The notes: generated by a model from the sequence alone, not told the origin. A stretch of 36,159 bases of DNA from RGIG1934 sp045122895 (GCA_045122895.1 JBGVIE010000022.1:1-36159), one strand, 5' to 3'. Shown: positions 1 to 7,082, counted from the first letter of the stretch. A program made the numbers and translations.

Positions 1-225
1 TCAAAATCCATAGGAGATAATTCAATATATGATGTGTATGGAATAGAGATTGTGTATCAGTTTGTTATAGATTCTACAGATGAAACAGGAGAAACTACGT
101 TAGGAACCCCTGTTTGGAAGATAATAACTCAAAATAAAAATGACAATAAGTATACCTGTTTTTATGTTGATTTAAAAACGGGAAAGGTTAATCATACATA
201 TAAAAATATATATGGAACACGATAA
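1..225 (+). CDS. C-terminal end of an unknown protein (partial)
   Basis: The reading frame is open from base 1 and ends with a TGA-less TAA stop at the given end, so only about 74 residues are seen and the start lies outside the window. The visible part alternates short beta-like stretches: a segment with TPVWKI, then a segment reading YTCFYVDLKTGKV. A Trp followed by a Tyr/Asp-x-x-TGKV pattern is reminiscent of PepSY-like or secreted beta domains, but this is too little to assign a family. No function is claimed. Confidence 0.6.
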   Translation, partial: SKSIGDNSIYDVYGIEIVYQFVIDSTDETGETTLGTPVWKIITQNKNDNKYTCFYVDLKTGKVNHTYKNIYGTR

Positions 226-253
226 ACGAGTTTATATAGATATGCAATTTAAT

Positions 254-356
254 CTAATTGAATCGGAGCCTCAATTAGCCCTTATCGCAGAAGAGAAATC
301 GCCTGCGCGAATTTCTAGTTGAGGTGTCTTATCAATAAATTGCTCCGGCGTAGAGG
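254..356 (+). repeat. Interspersed hairpin repeat, family A, copy 1 (modules B-C)
   Basis: This about 100 bp stretch matches, in the opposite orientation, the DNA at 3584-3686 with only scattered substitutions. It holds two stem-loops: AATTGA/TCAATT around a GGAGCC loop, and GAGAAATCGC pairing with GCGAATTTCT. The match runs on into CTCC...GAGG at the far end. It lies in the otherwise gene-free gap between the partial first gene and agrB; nothing else convincing was seen at 226-441. A short ORF (MQFNLIESEP...) crosses it but has no good ribosome binding site. Confidence 0.75.
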
Positions 357-441
357 ATTACTATGTGATACTGTGCATGAGATGGATAAGGGTGTGATAA
401 ATGAGTTGTAGATGCTAATATAATTGTTAAGAGGAGTAGCT

Positions 442-1029
442 ATGTTTAATATTATATCAAAATATATTTGTAGTAAAATGATAAAAAAGAAGCTTATTAC
501 AGAGAAGAATCTTAGCGTGTGTGAGTATGCTATGGAGGTAATAATGTTGAATTCGTTACTGTTATTAATATTATTAAGTATTAGCTTATTATTGGGACAA
601 GGTTTGTTTTTTGTATGCTATATTATTTTCTTTGTGCCGCTTAGGATGTTTTCGGGTGGATATCATTCAAAGAGAAGCGAAGTCTGTTTGGTGTTATCGG
701 TAACATTGTATATGGTTGGGATTGTATTTGTTAATATTGATACGGCAATTTTTGTAAATAAGATAATTATTATCCTTGCTTTGATTTGTAGTTTGTTTAT
801 GTTTGAATATGCTCCGGTAGTGAATCCGGGACGTCCGTTATCATCTTCAAGAATAACTAAAATCAGGAGTATGGTCAGAAAAATAATTTTCATAAATATA
901 ATACTATTTGTAATTTGTTACAAATTCAATTCAATCATAGCCTCATATGAGATAGTTTTCACATTGTTAAATGGGGCATTGTTTGCTTTTGGAGTACTTG
1001 AAAATAGAATTTCGAGTAAGGGTTTTTGA
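442..1029 (+). CDS. agrB: AgrB-like accessory gene regulator protease
   Basis: A 195-residue integral membrane protein of the AgrB family, the membrane cysteine endopeptidase that trims an AgrD propeptide into a cyclic autoinducing peptide. The family signature PLRMFSGGYHSKRSEVC is present; the catalytic His (75) and Cys (82) are seven residues apart as in the S. aureus enzyme, and the APVVNPGRPLS loop is typical. Several hydrophobic helices surround these motifs. The ATG at 442 is chosen because GAGGAG lies five bases upstream; an upstream TTG at 424 has no such site. No AgrD-like peptide, AgrC kinase or AgrA regulator gene is seen next to it, so its substrate is unknown. It may belong to the peptide-maturation or signalling proteins in a broader sense. 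Confidence 0.85.
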   Translation: MFNIISKYICSKMIKKKLITEKNLSVCEYAMEVIMLNSLLLLILLSISLLLGQGLFFVCYIIFFVPLRMFSGGYHSKRSEVCLVLSVTLYMVGIVFVNIDTAIFVNKIIIILALICSLFMFEYAPVVNPGRPLSSSRITKIRSMVRKIIFINIILFVICYKFNSIIASYEIVFTLLNGALFAFGVLENRISSKGF

Positions 1030-1123
1030 TATTTCATATAGTCGTTGCATTTGTATCTATACTCTGATATATTATTATAGTGAAATTTTTTCATTTATTG
1101 CAAGAAGAGAAATGAGGGAAACA

Positions 1124-2239
1124 ATGTCTAAAGATAAGAAAAATATAGATATAGATGAAGAGACTCTTGATACAGATACAAGAGAACCTGAAGATGACAG
1201 TTTTTTTGATGATGATGAAGTTGATATCGATATGCTTCAGAATATAATTGATGAGATTGAGGATATAAAGCCATATGAAGAGCGTCGAAGAAACAGGGCT
1301 GACAAATTAAGTGCCAAGAAAAAGAAAGAGAAAGTTAACTTGTTTGAAAATATTAACGCGAAAATGGTTTTAATATTTACATCGTTAATTCTTTCACTTG
1401 TGCTTTTAGTGGTATTGGTGGTGGATGTTACTACAGGTAGTAGCGCTAAGAAGTCAGAAGATGTTACAAAGATTCATATGAAGGAAGTTACGAACAAAGA
1501 GATACAGACTCTTGTTAATGATTATATTGCAGCTATTGAGAATGTGGATATGAAGTCGCTTAAGACACTGGTAGACGATATTGACAATGTATCGGAGGAT
1601 AAGCTGCAGCTTGAAAAACAGTATATTGAAGCGTATAACGATATAGAATTGAGATTTGTAAAGGGTCAGGCTAAGGATGAATATGTTGTTTTTGCTTCAT
1701 ATAACAACAAGATTGTTAATATTGACACACAGGCTCCGGGAGCTATGATGATTTATGTGGCTAAGAAGGATGGGAAGTACGTAGTGTGTACTGCAGTCGA
1801 GAAGAATGACAAGATATTAGAATATATCAAGAGTCTTGCGGGAAACGAAGAAATCATAGAATATAATGATGATGTTAATAAGAGATTGGAGAACGCTTGC
1901 AAGAAGGATAAGAATCTTGCCAAATTTATAAGTGCAATTTCTCCTATGGAGCCTTCTAATAACGAAGATACAACTTCGAAGAAAGACGAGAAAGAGACAA
2001 CCACGAAGAAGTCTTCAAAGGAAGAAGAGACGACAACAAAGAAGAAGTCTAAGAAAGAAGAAGAGACAACGACAAAGAAGAAATCTTCAAAGGAAGAAGA
2101 GACAACAACAAAGAAGAAGTCTAAAAAAGAAGAAGAGACAACAACAAAGAAATCGTCGAAGAAGGATGAGAAAGAGAAAACCACGAAGAAGTCTTCGAAT
2201 AAGGACAAATCTGAAACAACAAAGAGCACTGAGGAGTAG
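1124..2239 (+). CDS. Membrane-anchored protein with Lys/Glu/Thr repeat tail
   Basis: Not a recognised gene. The 371 residues divide into an acidic cytoplasmic N-terminus (about 1-55), a basic stretch, one membrane helix (VLIFTSLILSLVLLVVLVV, about 80-100), an outer domain of about 150 residues with an NTF2/SnoaL-like look (EIQTLVNDYIAAIENVD and the later DEYVVFASYNNKIV), and a low-complexity tail from about residue 282 made of TTTKKKS(S)K(K)EEE units. The tail could span or bind the cell wall through its charge; this is inference. ATG 1124 follows GAGGGA by four bases; ATG 1112 is an alternative, and the open frame reaches back to 971 inside agrB. The next gene begins two bases after the stop, so they are probably coupled. 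Confidence 0.7.
   Translation: MSKDKKNIDIDEETLDTDTREPEDDSFFDDDEVDIDMLQNIIDEIEDIKPYEERRRNRADKLSAKKKKEKVNLFENINAKMVLIFTSLILSLVLLVVLVVDVTTGSSAKKSEDVTKIHMKEVTNKEIQTLVNDYIAAIENVDMKSLKTLVDDIDNVSEDKLQLEKQYIEAYNDIELRFVKGQAKDEYVVFASYNNKIVNIDTQAPGAMMIYVAKKDGKYVVCTAVEKNDKILEYIKSLAGNEEIIEYNDDVNKRLENACKKDKNLAKFISAISPMEPSNNEDTTSKKDEKETTTKKSSKEEETTTKKKSKKEEETTTKKKSSKEEETTTKKKSKKEEETTTKKSSKKDEKEKTTKKSSNKDKSETTKSTEE
1972..2229 (+). repeat. In-frame tandem repeats encoding TTTKKKSKKEEE units
   Basis: Purine-rich, imperfect tandem repeats with units of roughly 33-36 bases such as GAAGAAGAGACAACAACAAA encode the Thr/Lys/Ser/Glu tail of the preceding protein. About six units are seen, alternating KKKSKKEEE and KKKSSKEEE. 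Near-identical units would allow length change by slippage or recombination without loss of frame. The opposite strand is open for over 150 codons here purely because of the repeat composition. Confidence 0.8.
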
Positions 2240-2241
2240 AT

Positions 2242-2616
2242 ATGAAACCAACACTTCTTGTATTTAACGTAACAGATAAAAAGAGAGTGGCAGGCATAAA
2301 AAAATCCCTGCTTTTGCTTGGAATAAGAGGTAAATTTGTTAATAAAGAGCTTTATGATGTGCCAATAGGTATGATTTTTGAGGGAAAATTTCCAGATAAC
2401 TATGGGAAGTACGACTCTGAAGAATTGACTGAAGAGATGATAGTAATGGGTGGATTCACTAGTTCTATGGTTGATAAATTAATTGCTTCATTTTACAAAA
2501 ACGGTGTGGGAAAAATTAATCTTAAGGCGATGTTAACAGAGACTAATGCGGAATGGAATGCACAAGAGTTATTTTTAGAGCTTAAGAAGGAACATGAGCA
2601 GTTTACTAGAAATTAG
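2242..2616 (+). CDS. DUF3783 family protein
   Basis: A 124-residue soluble protein matching the DUF3783 pattern: an N-terminal (V/L)xFNVTDKKR segment, a central MIVMGGFTSSMVDKLI block, then INLKAMLTETNAEWNAQELFLELKKEH. The LKAxLTxTNxxW string is the part I recognise. The family is widespread in Clostridia and has no established function. The ATG is two bases past the preceding stop, and the upstream gene ends in GAGGAG that would serve as its ribosome binding site, so it is almost certainly translated with that gene. Confidence 0.8.
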   Translation: MKPTLLVFNVTDKKRVAGIKKSLLLLGIRGKFVNKELYDVPIGMIFEGKFPDNYGKYDSEELTEEMIVMGGFTSSMVDKLIASFYKNGVGKINLKAMLTETNAEWNAQELFLELKKEHEQFTRN

Positions 2617-2651
2617 TATGAAAAATCGCGCTGATGCGCCGATTTTGCATA
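2617..2651 (+). repeat. Interspersed hairpin repeat, family A, module A only
   Basis: Starting at the base after the DUF3783 stop codon, this 35-base palindrome (TATGAAAAATC ... GATTTTGCATA with an inner GCGC/GCGC stem) matches 3690-3724 read on the other strand. It may act as a 3' end or RNA stabiliser for the upstream transcript, but the base run after it is not a good U-tract. Confidence 0.7.
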
Positions 2652-2652
2652 C

Positions 2653-2802
2653 ATAATTGCATTATTGTGTTTTTTAGGATATTTAGTAGCTCTTGTGCTG
2701 TATGCATATGTATGTCATTTGAAGAGTGAAGAAAAAATAAAGTATGGAGACGACAAAAGGAAACTTCAGAAAATTGTTGCCAACGCTGTGCAGACAGGGT
2801 AA
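2653..2802 (+). pseudogene. Small membrane-peptide ORF lacking its start
   Basis: From 2653 a frame of 49 codons runs to a TAA at 2800. It reads as one hydrophobic helix (IIALLCFLGYLVALVLYAYV) followed by a basic, soluble tail (HLKSEEKIKY...KLQKIVANAV). The frame abuts the family A palindrome directly, no ATG or GTG with a ribosome binding site exists (only TTG 2665), and a terminator follows 14 bases after the stop. It looks like a small gene whose 5' end was replaced by the repeat, but a real unusual start cannot be excluded. Confidence 0.4.
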
Positions 2803-2815
2803 TTTTATAAGAATG

Positions 2816-2846
2816 AAGGAATGCCTTGAATTAGACATTCCTTTTT
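2816..2846 (+). terminator. Rho-independent terminator after the agrB-led run
   Basis: AAGGAATG pairs with CATTCCTT across a 12-base loop and is followed by TTTTT. It lies just before the end of the converging sirtuin gene and closes the transcript that starts upstream of agrB. Confidence 0.75.
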
Positions 2847-2849
2847 GTG

Positions 2850-3578
2850 TTATAAATTTACAACTTTTGAAAGAACTTCACCGATATTATCATTAATAAT
2901 AAGTGTTGCCTTGCTATCCATTGGAGTAGTGGACTTGTTGATTAATATAAGATTTTTTCCAGAGAAGTATCTAAGAAGTCCGGCGGCTGGGTATACTGCA
3001 AGAGAAGTGCCTCCAACTATTAGTGTGTCACATTCTGATATGTGGGCAATTGCATTTGATACGGTATCATCATCTAAGCCTTCTTCATAAAGGACTACGT
3101 CAGGCTTGATTATGCCACCACATTTATCACATCTTGGTATTCCTGTTCCGTTTAAAATATCAATCATTTTGAATGGTGCATTGCAGGAAGTACAGTAATT
3201 TCTATGAACACTTCCATGTAATTCCAGAACATTTTTGCTACCTGCAAGCTGATGAAGACCATCGATGTTCTGGGTAACAACTGCTGTGAGCTTGCCATCC
3301 TGTTCAAGCTTTGCAAGGGTCTTGTGGGCATTGTTTGGTAATACATTTTCAAACAACATCTTGTCTCTGTAAAAATCATAAAATTCTTCTGTCTTTTTTA
3401 CGAAAAATGTGTGGCTTAAAATAGTCTCAGGCGGATATTTGTATTTCATATTATAAAGCCCGTCTACACTTCTAAAGTCTGGCACACCGCTTTCGGTGGA
3501 AACTCCGGCACCACCAAAGAATACAATTTTTTTGCTGTTTGCTATAATGTCTTTAAGTAAATCGATTTTGTTTTCCAT
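2850..3578 (-). CDS. cobB: NAD-dependent protein deacylase, SIR2/sirtuin family
   Basis: A 242-residue sirtuin that removes acyl groups from lysines with NAD as co-substrate. Motifs in order: FFGGAGVSTESGVPDFRS (NAD-binding, residues about 20-38), TQNIDGLH, the catalytic LHGSVH histidine, a zinc site of two CxxC pairs (YCTSC and PRCDKC), and GGTSLAVYPA. The ATG at 3578 is preferred because GGAGG stands five bases upstream; the open frame runs 43 codons further, but that part is translated repeat DNA (see 3584-3724). The gene converges on the preceding operon. Its leader is long and rich in hairpins, one of which covers the Shine-Dalgarno, so translation control is possible. Substrates are unknown. 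Confidence 0.9.
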   Translation of the reverse strand: MENKIDLLKDIIANSKKIVFFGGAGVSTESGVPDFRSVDGLYNMKYKYPPETILSHTFFVKKTEEFYDFYRDKMLFENVLPNNAHKTLAKLEQDGKLTAVVTQNIDGLHQLAGSKNVLELHGSVHRNYCTSCNAPFKMIDILNGTGIPRCDKCGGIIKPDVVLYEEGLDDDTVSNAIAHISECDTLIVGGTSLAVYPAAGLLRYFSGKNLILINKSTTPMDSKATLIINDNIGEVLSKVVNL

Positions 3579-3583
3579 AAAAA

Positions 3584-3724
3584 CCTCCATGTCGGAGCAA
3601 TTTATTGCGGAGACACCGCGAAGAGAAATTCGCGAAGGCGATTTCTCTACTGCGATCAGGGCTAATTGAGGCTCCGTCTCAATTAGCTGTATGCAAAATC
3701 GGCGCATCGGCGAGATTTTTCATA
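3584..3724 (-). repeat. Interspersed hairpin repeat, family A, full copy in the sirtuin leader
   Basis: Read on the minus strand, the element is a string of stem-loops: TATGAAAAATC/GATTTTGCATA; a perfect ten-pair stem GCTAATTGAG/CTCAATTAGC; GAGAAATCGC/GCGAATTTCTC; GCGG/CCGC; and CTCC/GGAG, whose right arm is the sirtuin Shine-Dalgarno. Shorter copies are at 254-356, 2617-2651 and 6999-7034. Confidence 0.8.
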
Positions 3725-3776
3725 CTAATCTCACATTCCGCAGACTGGTACCTACAAGAATATTTTTATAATATAT

Positions 3777-3806
3777 ATTTTACACCATAAATAATGCAAA
3801 ATGCAA
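3777..3806 (-). promoter_or_regulatory. Candidate sirtuin promoter
   Basis: On the minus strand TTGCAT is separated by 18 bases from TAAAAT. This would give a leader of about 190 bases containing the whole family A repeat before the sirtuin start. Match to consensus is moderate. Confidence 0.4.
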
Positions 3807-3873
3807 ATGGAGATTAAAATAAATCAATTTAGTTGAAAAATTATAAAAAATATCAATATTTTTCAAAAAATAC

Positions 3874-3903
3874 TTGAAAAATAATAAAAAATAGTAGTAT
3901 AAT
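3874..3903 (+). promoter_or_regulatory. gdhA promoter
   Basis: TTGAAA, 18 bases, TATAAT, preceded by a long A-rich stretch that resembles an UP element. The predicted leader is about 100 bases and includes a small stem CTATTTG/CAAATAG at 3961-3981 just before the AAGGAGG ribosome binding site. Confidence 0.7.
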
Positions 3904-4013
3904 ATGTTGCAGTGTACGGACAAATGTATTTATGGCGCGTTCAGTACTACTAATGACATTCTATTTGCGTATTACAAATAGTTATAAATGTATAATTAAG
4001 GAGGAAAACAAAA

Positions 4014-5348
4014 ATGTCATACGTTGATGAGGTAATTGAAAGAATCGTAAAAGAAAACCCAGCAGAGCCTGAATTCCATCAGGCAGTTAAAGAGGTACTT
4101 GAATCTCTTAGACCGGTAGTAGAAGCTAATGAAGAGAAATTCAGAAAAGATGCTCTTCTTGAAAGAATCTGTAATCCTGAAAGACAGATTAAGTTCAGAG
4201 TACCTTGGGTAGATGATAAGGGTCAGGTACAGGTTAACACAGGATACCGTGTACAGTTCAACAGTGCTATCGGACCATACAAGGGTGGACTTAGATTACA
4301 TCCTTCAGTAAACCTTGGTATTATTAAGTTCTTAGGTTTCGAGCAGATTTTTAAGAACTCACTTACAGGACTTCCAATCGGTGGTGGTAAAGGTGGTTCA
4401 GATTTCGATCCTAAGGGAAAATCTGACAGAGAAATTATGGCATTCTGCCAGAGCTTTATGACAGAGCTTTGCAAATATATTGGTGCTGATACTGACGTAC
4501 CAGCAGGTGACATCGGAACAGGTGCAAGAGAAATCGGTTATATGTTCGGTCAGTACAAGAGAATTCGTGGAGTATATGAAGGAGTTCTTACAGGTAAGGG
4601 ACTTTCTTATGGTGGATCTCTTGCAAGAACAGAAGCTACAGGTTATGGACTTCTTTACCTTACAGAAGAAATGCTTAAGTGCAATGGTAAGGACATCAAG
4701 GGAGCAACTGTATGTGTATCTGGTTCAGGTAATGTTGCTATCTACGCTACACAGAAGGCTCAGCAGCTTGGAGCTAAGGTTGTAACTGTTTCAGATTCTA
4801 CAGGATGGATTTATGATCCAGAAGGAATCGATGTTGAACTTCTTAAGGAAGTTAAGGAAGTTAAGAGAGCAAGACTTACAGAATATGCTGCTAACAGACC
4901 AAGTGCTGAATATCATGAAGGTCGTGGCGTATGGACAATTAAGTGTGATGTTGCTCTTCCATGTGCTACACAGAACGAACTTCTTCTTGAAGATGCTAAG
5001 GCATTAGTTGCAAATGGTGTAACTGCTGTTGCAGAAGGTGCTAATATGCCTACAACAATCGAAGCTACAGAATACTTACAGCAGAATGGTGTGCTCTTTG
5101 CACCAGGTAAGGCTGCAAATGCCGGTGGTGTTGCAACATCTGCTCTTGAAATGTCTCAGAACAGCGAAAGACTTAGCTGGACATTTGAAGAAGTTGATTC
5201 TAAGCTTAAGACAATCATGGTTAACATTTTCCATAACTTAGACGCTGCAGCTAAGAAGTATGGTATGGAAGGTAACTACGTAGCTGGTGCTAACATCGCT
5301 GGTTTCGAAAAAGTTGCTGACGCTATGACAGCTCAGGGTATTGTGTAG
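4014..5348 (+). CDS. gdhA: NADP-type glutamate dehydrogenase
   Basis: A 444-residue hexameric-type glutamate dehydrogenase that interconverts 2-oxoglutarate plus ammonia and glutamate. The substrate-binding domain has the expected GPYKGGLRLHP and PIGGGKGGSDFDP (catalytic Lys) blocks and DVPAGDIGTGAREIGYMFGQ; the nucleotide domain has VCVSGSGNVA, and the C-terminal EGANMPT and PGKAANAGGVATSALE blocks follow. The length and motifs match the short NADP-dependent class I enzymes used for ammonium assimilation in anaerobes. Codon use is strongly biased (CTT, AAG, GGT), which suggests high expression. It is a single-gene unit between its own promoter and a strong terminator. Confidence 0.97.
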   Translation: MSYVDEVIERIVKENPAEPEFHQAVKEVLESLRPVVEANEEKFRKDALLERICNPERQIKFRVPWVDDKGQVQVNTGYRVQFNSAIGPYKGGLRLHPSVNLGIIKFLGFEQIFKNSLTGLPIGGGKGGSDFDPKGKSDREIMAFCQSFMTELCKYIGADTDVPAGDIGTGAREIGYMFGQYKRIRGVYEGVLTGKGLSYGGSLARTEATGYGLLYLTEEMLKCNGKDIKGATVCVSGSGNVAIYATQKAQQLGAKVVTVSDSTGWIYDPEGIDVELLKEVKEVKRARLTEYAANRPSAEYHEGRGVWTIKCDVALPCATQNELLLEDAKALVANGVTAVAEGANMPTTIEATEYLQQNGVLFAPGKAANAGGVATSALEMSQNSERLSWTFEEVDSKLKTIMVNIFHNLDAAAKKYGMEGNYVAGANIAGFEKVADAMTAQGIV

Positions 5349-5355
5349 CGAGGAA

Positions 5356-5392
5356 CGAAAACAAGCACGAACGAAGTGAGTATTTGTTTTCG
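5356..5392 (+). repeat. Palindromic element just after gdhA
   Basis: CGAAAACAA pairs with TTGTTTTCG, with an inner CAC/GTG pair around GAACGAA. It starts seven bases after the gdhA stop and precedes the main terminator by 60 bases, so it may be a 3' stabiliser or a dispersed palindrome. Only one copy is in this window. Confidence 0.5.
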
Positions 5393-5452
5393 CCCGAGCG
5401 TACAACGAGAAAACCAAAGAATTGAATTCTAAGATATAAGAATATTTGGAGA

Positions 5453-5483
5453 AGTCCTGGAAATTTTCCGGGACTTTTCTTAT
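5453..5483 (+). terminator. gdhA terminator
   Basis: AGTCCTGGAAA pairs with TTTCCGGGACT (one G-T pair) around a tiny loop and is followed by TTTTCTTATT. Confidence 0.85.
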
Positions 5484-5609
5484 TTATGTTGCCCAATAAT
5501 CGATATATAATCTTTTCGTGTTGCAATTCATCTCAATTCATCCATATTATACCAGATGTTGCAACTGAAGAAATCTGTCGGGGTATAGCTTATGATGAAA
5601 TTATATTAT

Positions 5610-5627
5610 CTGTTCAGAGCCAACCTC
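5610..5627 (+). repeat. Short interspersed repeat, family B, copy 1
   Basis: CTGTTCAGAGCCAACCTC is an 18-base exact match to the reverse complement of 16668-16685; its core also occurs at 22891-22906. The stretch around it (5484-5674) has no supported gene. Confidence 0.65.
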
Positions 5628-5674
5628 GAAAACTGTCGTTTTCTCAGCGTGGCGTATCCGCTAAATATATTTTT

Positions 5675-5719
5675 ACAGCTAAATGTTCACGAATGCAAGC
5701 ATTCATCACGTTTAACTGT
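5675..5719 (+). repeat. Long imperfect palindrome abutting the antitoxin remnant
   Basis: ACAGCTAAA...GAATGC is mirrored by GCATTC...TTTAACTGT over 45 bases around an AA centre. It ends three bases before the first codon of the broken DinJ-like frame and occupies the place where its ribosome binding site and start should be. Confidence 0.6.
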
Positions 5720-5721
5720 AA

Positions 5722-5970
5722 AAGGCAAGAACAGCAAATATTTTCGCACGTGTTGAGCCTGAACTTAAGGAACAGGCTGAAAGTGTATTGGATCAGTTAG
5801 GAATTCCAATGTCAAATGCAGTAGGAATGTTTTTGCGACAGATTGTTCTGCAAAAAGGAATTCCATTTGAAATGAAATTAGTGTTTTATCTGCCAGATGA
5901 AACCAGTGCTACCGTTAGAAACCCAAAGTCCGATTTGACCAGTTACAATACTACTCTAAAGGTATCTTAA
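5722..5970 (+). pseudogene. DinJ/RelB-type antitoxin without a start codon
   Basis: The frame reads K-ARTANIFARVEPELKEQ, then the ribbon-helix-helix core of DinJ/RelB antitoxins (LDQLGIPMSNAVGMFLRQ, IVLQKGIPFEMKL). Family members begin M-A-K-T-A-N; here the first codon position is AAG, with an in-frame TAA directly before it and no ribosome binding site. A TTG at 5788 would start inside the DNA-binding domain. After MKL the tail diverges and overlaps the 3' end of the converging gene. No YafQ/RelE-type toxin follows. I take it as a decayed, orphan antitoxin. Confidence 0.65.
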
Positions 5971-6997
5971 CAGTAATAGGATCACAACTGTAGTCTAATC
6001 CTTCTATAATTACATTATCTGAGTCGTAAGTCATTTCCTTAACCTCGGATATATTATCTAAAACAAAGAATCTCTCATCTGAGAAATCAAAGTCTTTTGC
6101 CCATACACAGTTACATTCACCTATATTCATCGTATCTATTGAGTAATTATCTTCGTTTGCACGCTTCTCTGTGGTCTCGCCAAAGTAATATAGGCGTTTT
6201 CCTTCACTGCCATCTGTATTTTCGTATGTGATATCAGCAAAAAACCATTTATCATAAAGCTTTAACGCAGTCCATACATGAGCAGCGGAATTATCATTGA
6301 GGAGTCCCCCGGCCGGGCAGGCATCTATTCCAACCTGCATCAAAAGATATGAATAAGCAGGCGCAATTGACTGGCACACTCCGGTGGATTCCATAATGGC
6401 ATGGTATGGACTTATATCTTCTTCGAAAAATTCACCCTGAGTTATGGAATTGTAAACATCATAATCGTATGTAAATTCCAAGGATAACTTATGATAAAGC
6501 TCCAATGCTTTTAGAACATCAGGCTCTTCCGGTTTTGTACAGGAATTAATCCACCATTCCACTTTCTCTGCAAATTCCCTAATTAAAGTTTCTGTCGACT
6601 CCTTGTCATTTTTATAAACTATATTTCCGGTTAGACCATTCTGGTCAATTTGTTTAACTACATATTCATAAGCAGGAAACATATAGGGAGTAAACTCCTC
6701 AACTTCCCACCATTCAACACCTTCTTCGATGACAAATTCAGTTTTATATTCCATCAGAGCATTCATCATATTTCTGAAAGTCTGCATATGTTCCTTCGAA
6801 TATGCATTCTCGTAAAAAGGACTGTCCACAATAGGACGAAATACGAAGCTCTCGCTCTCAGATGTTGAAGTAGAACTCGTATTCTGTTGTTCATTATTTT
6901 GATTCACTTTGGTCTGTGACGAATTATTATTGCACCCTGCACATAATGCACATATAAGCGTTGAGGTAATTAATAGAATACTCAGTTTTTGTTTCAT
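5951..6997 (-). CDS. Lipoprotein with transglutaminase-like domain
   Basis: A 348-residue secreted lipoprotein. A hydrophobic signal ends at LICALCAGC, giving lipidation at Cys22 (the -3 residue is Cys rather than the usual Leu, so the lipobox is slightly off), followed by a Ser/Thr/Asn/Gln-rich linker. The C-terminal half carries a transglutaminase-like triad: Cys208 in STGVCQSIAPAYSYLL, His240 in AAHVWTALKL and Asp255 in WFFADITYEN. Such proteins act as peptidases or crosslinkers outside the cell; the substrate is unknown. ATG 6997 is preferred over the ATG twelve bases upstream because GGAG sits six bases before it. It is transcribed divergently from ybaK. Confidence 0.8.
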   Translation of the reverse strand: MKQKLSILLITSTLICALCAGCNNNSSQTKVNQNNEQQNTSSTSTSESESFVFRPIVDSPFYENAYSKEHMQTFRNMMNALMEYKTEFVIEEGVEWWEVEEFTPYMFPAYEYVVKQIDQNGLTGNIVYKNDKESTETLIREFAEKVEWWINSCTKPEEPDVLKALELYHKLSLEFTYDYDVYNSITQGEFFEEDISPYHAIMESTGVCQSIAPAYSYLLMQVGIDACPAGGLLNDNSAAHVWTALKLYDKWFFADITYENTDGSEGKRLYYFGETTEKRANEDNYSIDTMNIGECNCVWAKDFDFSDERFFVLDNISEVKEMTYDSDNVIIEGLDYSCDPITVKIPLE

Positions 6998-6998
6998 A

Positions 6999-7034
6999 AA
7001 AATCTCCATTCTGTCATCAGGGCTAACTGTGACG
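6999..7034 (-). repeat. Family A repeat remnant in a second leader
   Basis: On the minus strand GTTAGCCCTGAT is followed directly by AATGGAGATTTTTATG. Both pieces match the sirtuin leader (ATTAGCCCTGAT and CATGGAGGTTTTTATG), but the roughly 70 bases between them there are missing here. The match again runs up to the start codon. Confidence 0.5.
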
Positions 7035-7082
7035 CTTTTGTTTTTTATCTCAGTCGTAGAAGAATCATCTCCAAACGTAGTA

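Noticed and set aside
971..1123. Upstream extension of the repeat-tailed protein into agrB
   Set aside because: It would overlap agrB, has no ribosome binding site and adds an odd Cys/Tyr-rich stretch; ATG 1124 has GAGGGA at good spacing.
1030..1123. AgrD-type propeptide after agrB
   Set aside because: All three frames were read; none gives a start with a ribosome binding site, an amphipathic leader and a Cys-containing core with an acidic tail.
1753..2229. 158-codon minus-strand ORF and 111-codon plus-strand ORF over the repeat tail
   Set aside because: Low-complexity shadows of the Lys/Glu/Thr repeats (Phe/Val/Ser or Arg/Gln only).
3579..3707. 43-residue N-terminal extension of the sirtuin
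   Set aside because: It is the translated family A repeat; a strong GGAGG precedes the downstream ATG at 3578, which gives the normal sirtuin length.
5486..5800. 104-codon ORF upstream of the antitoxin remnant
   Set aside because: It runs through the family B repeat and the palindrome, is out of frame with the DinJ-like domain and has no recognisable content.
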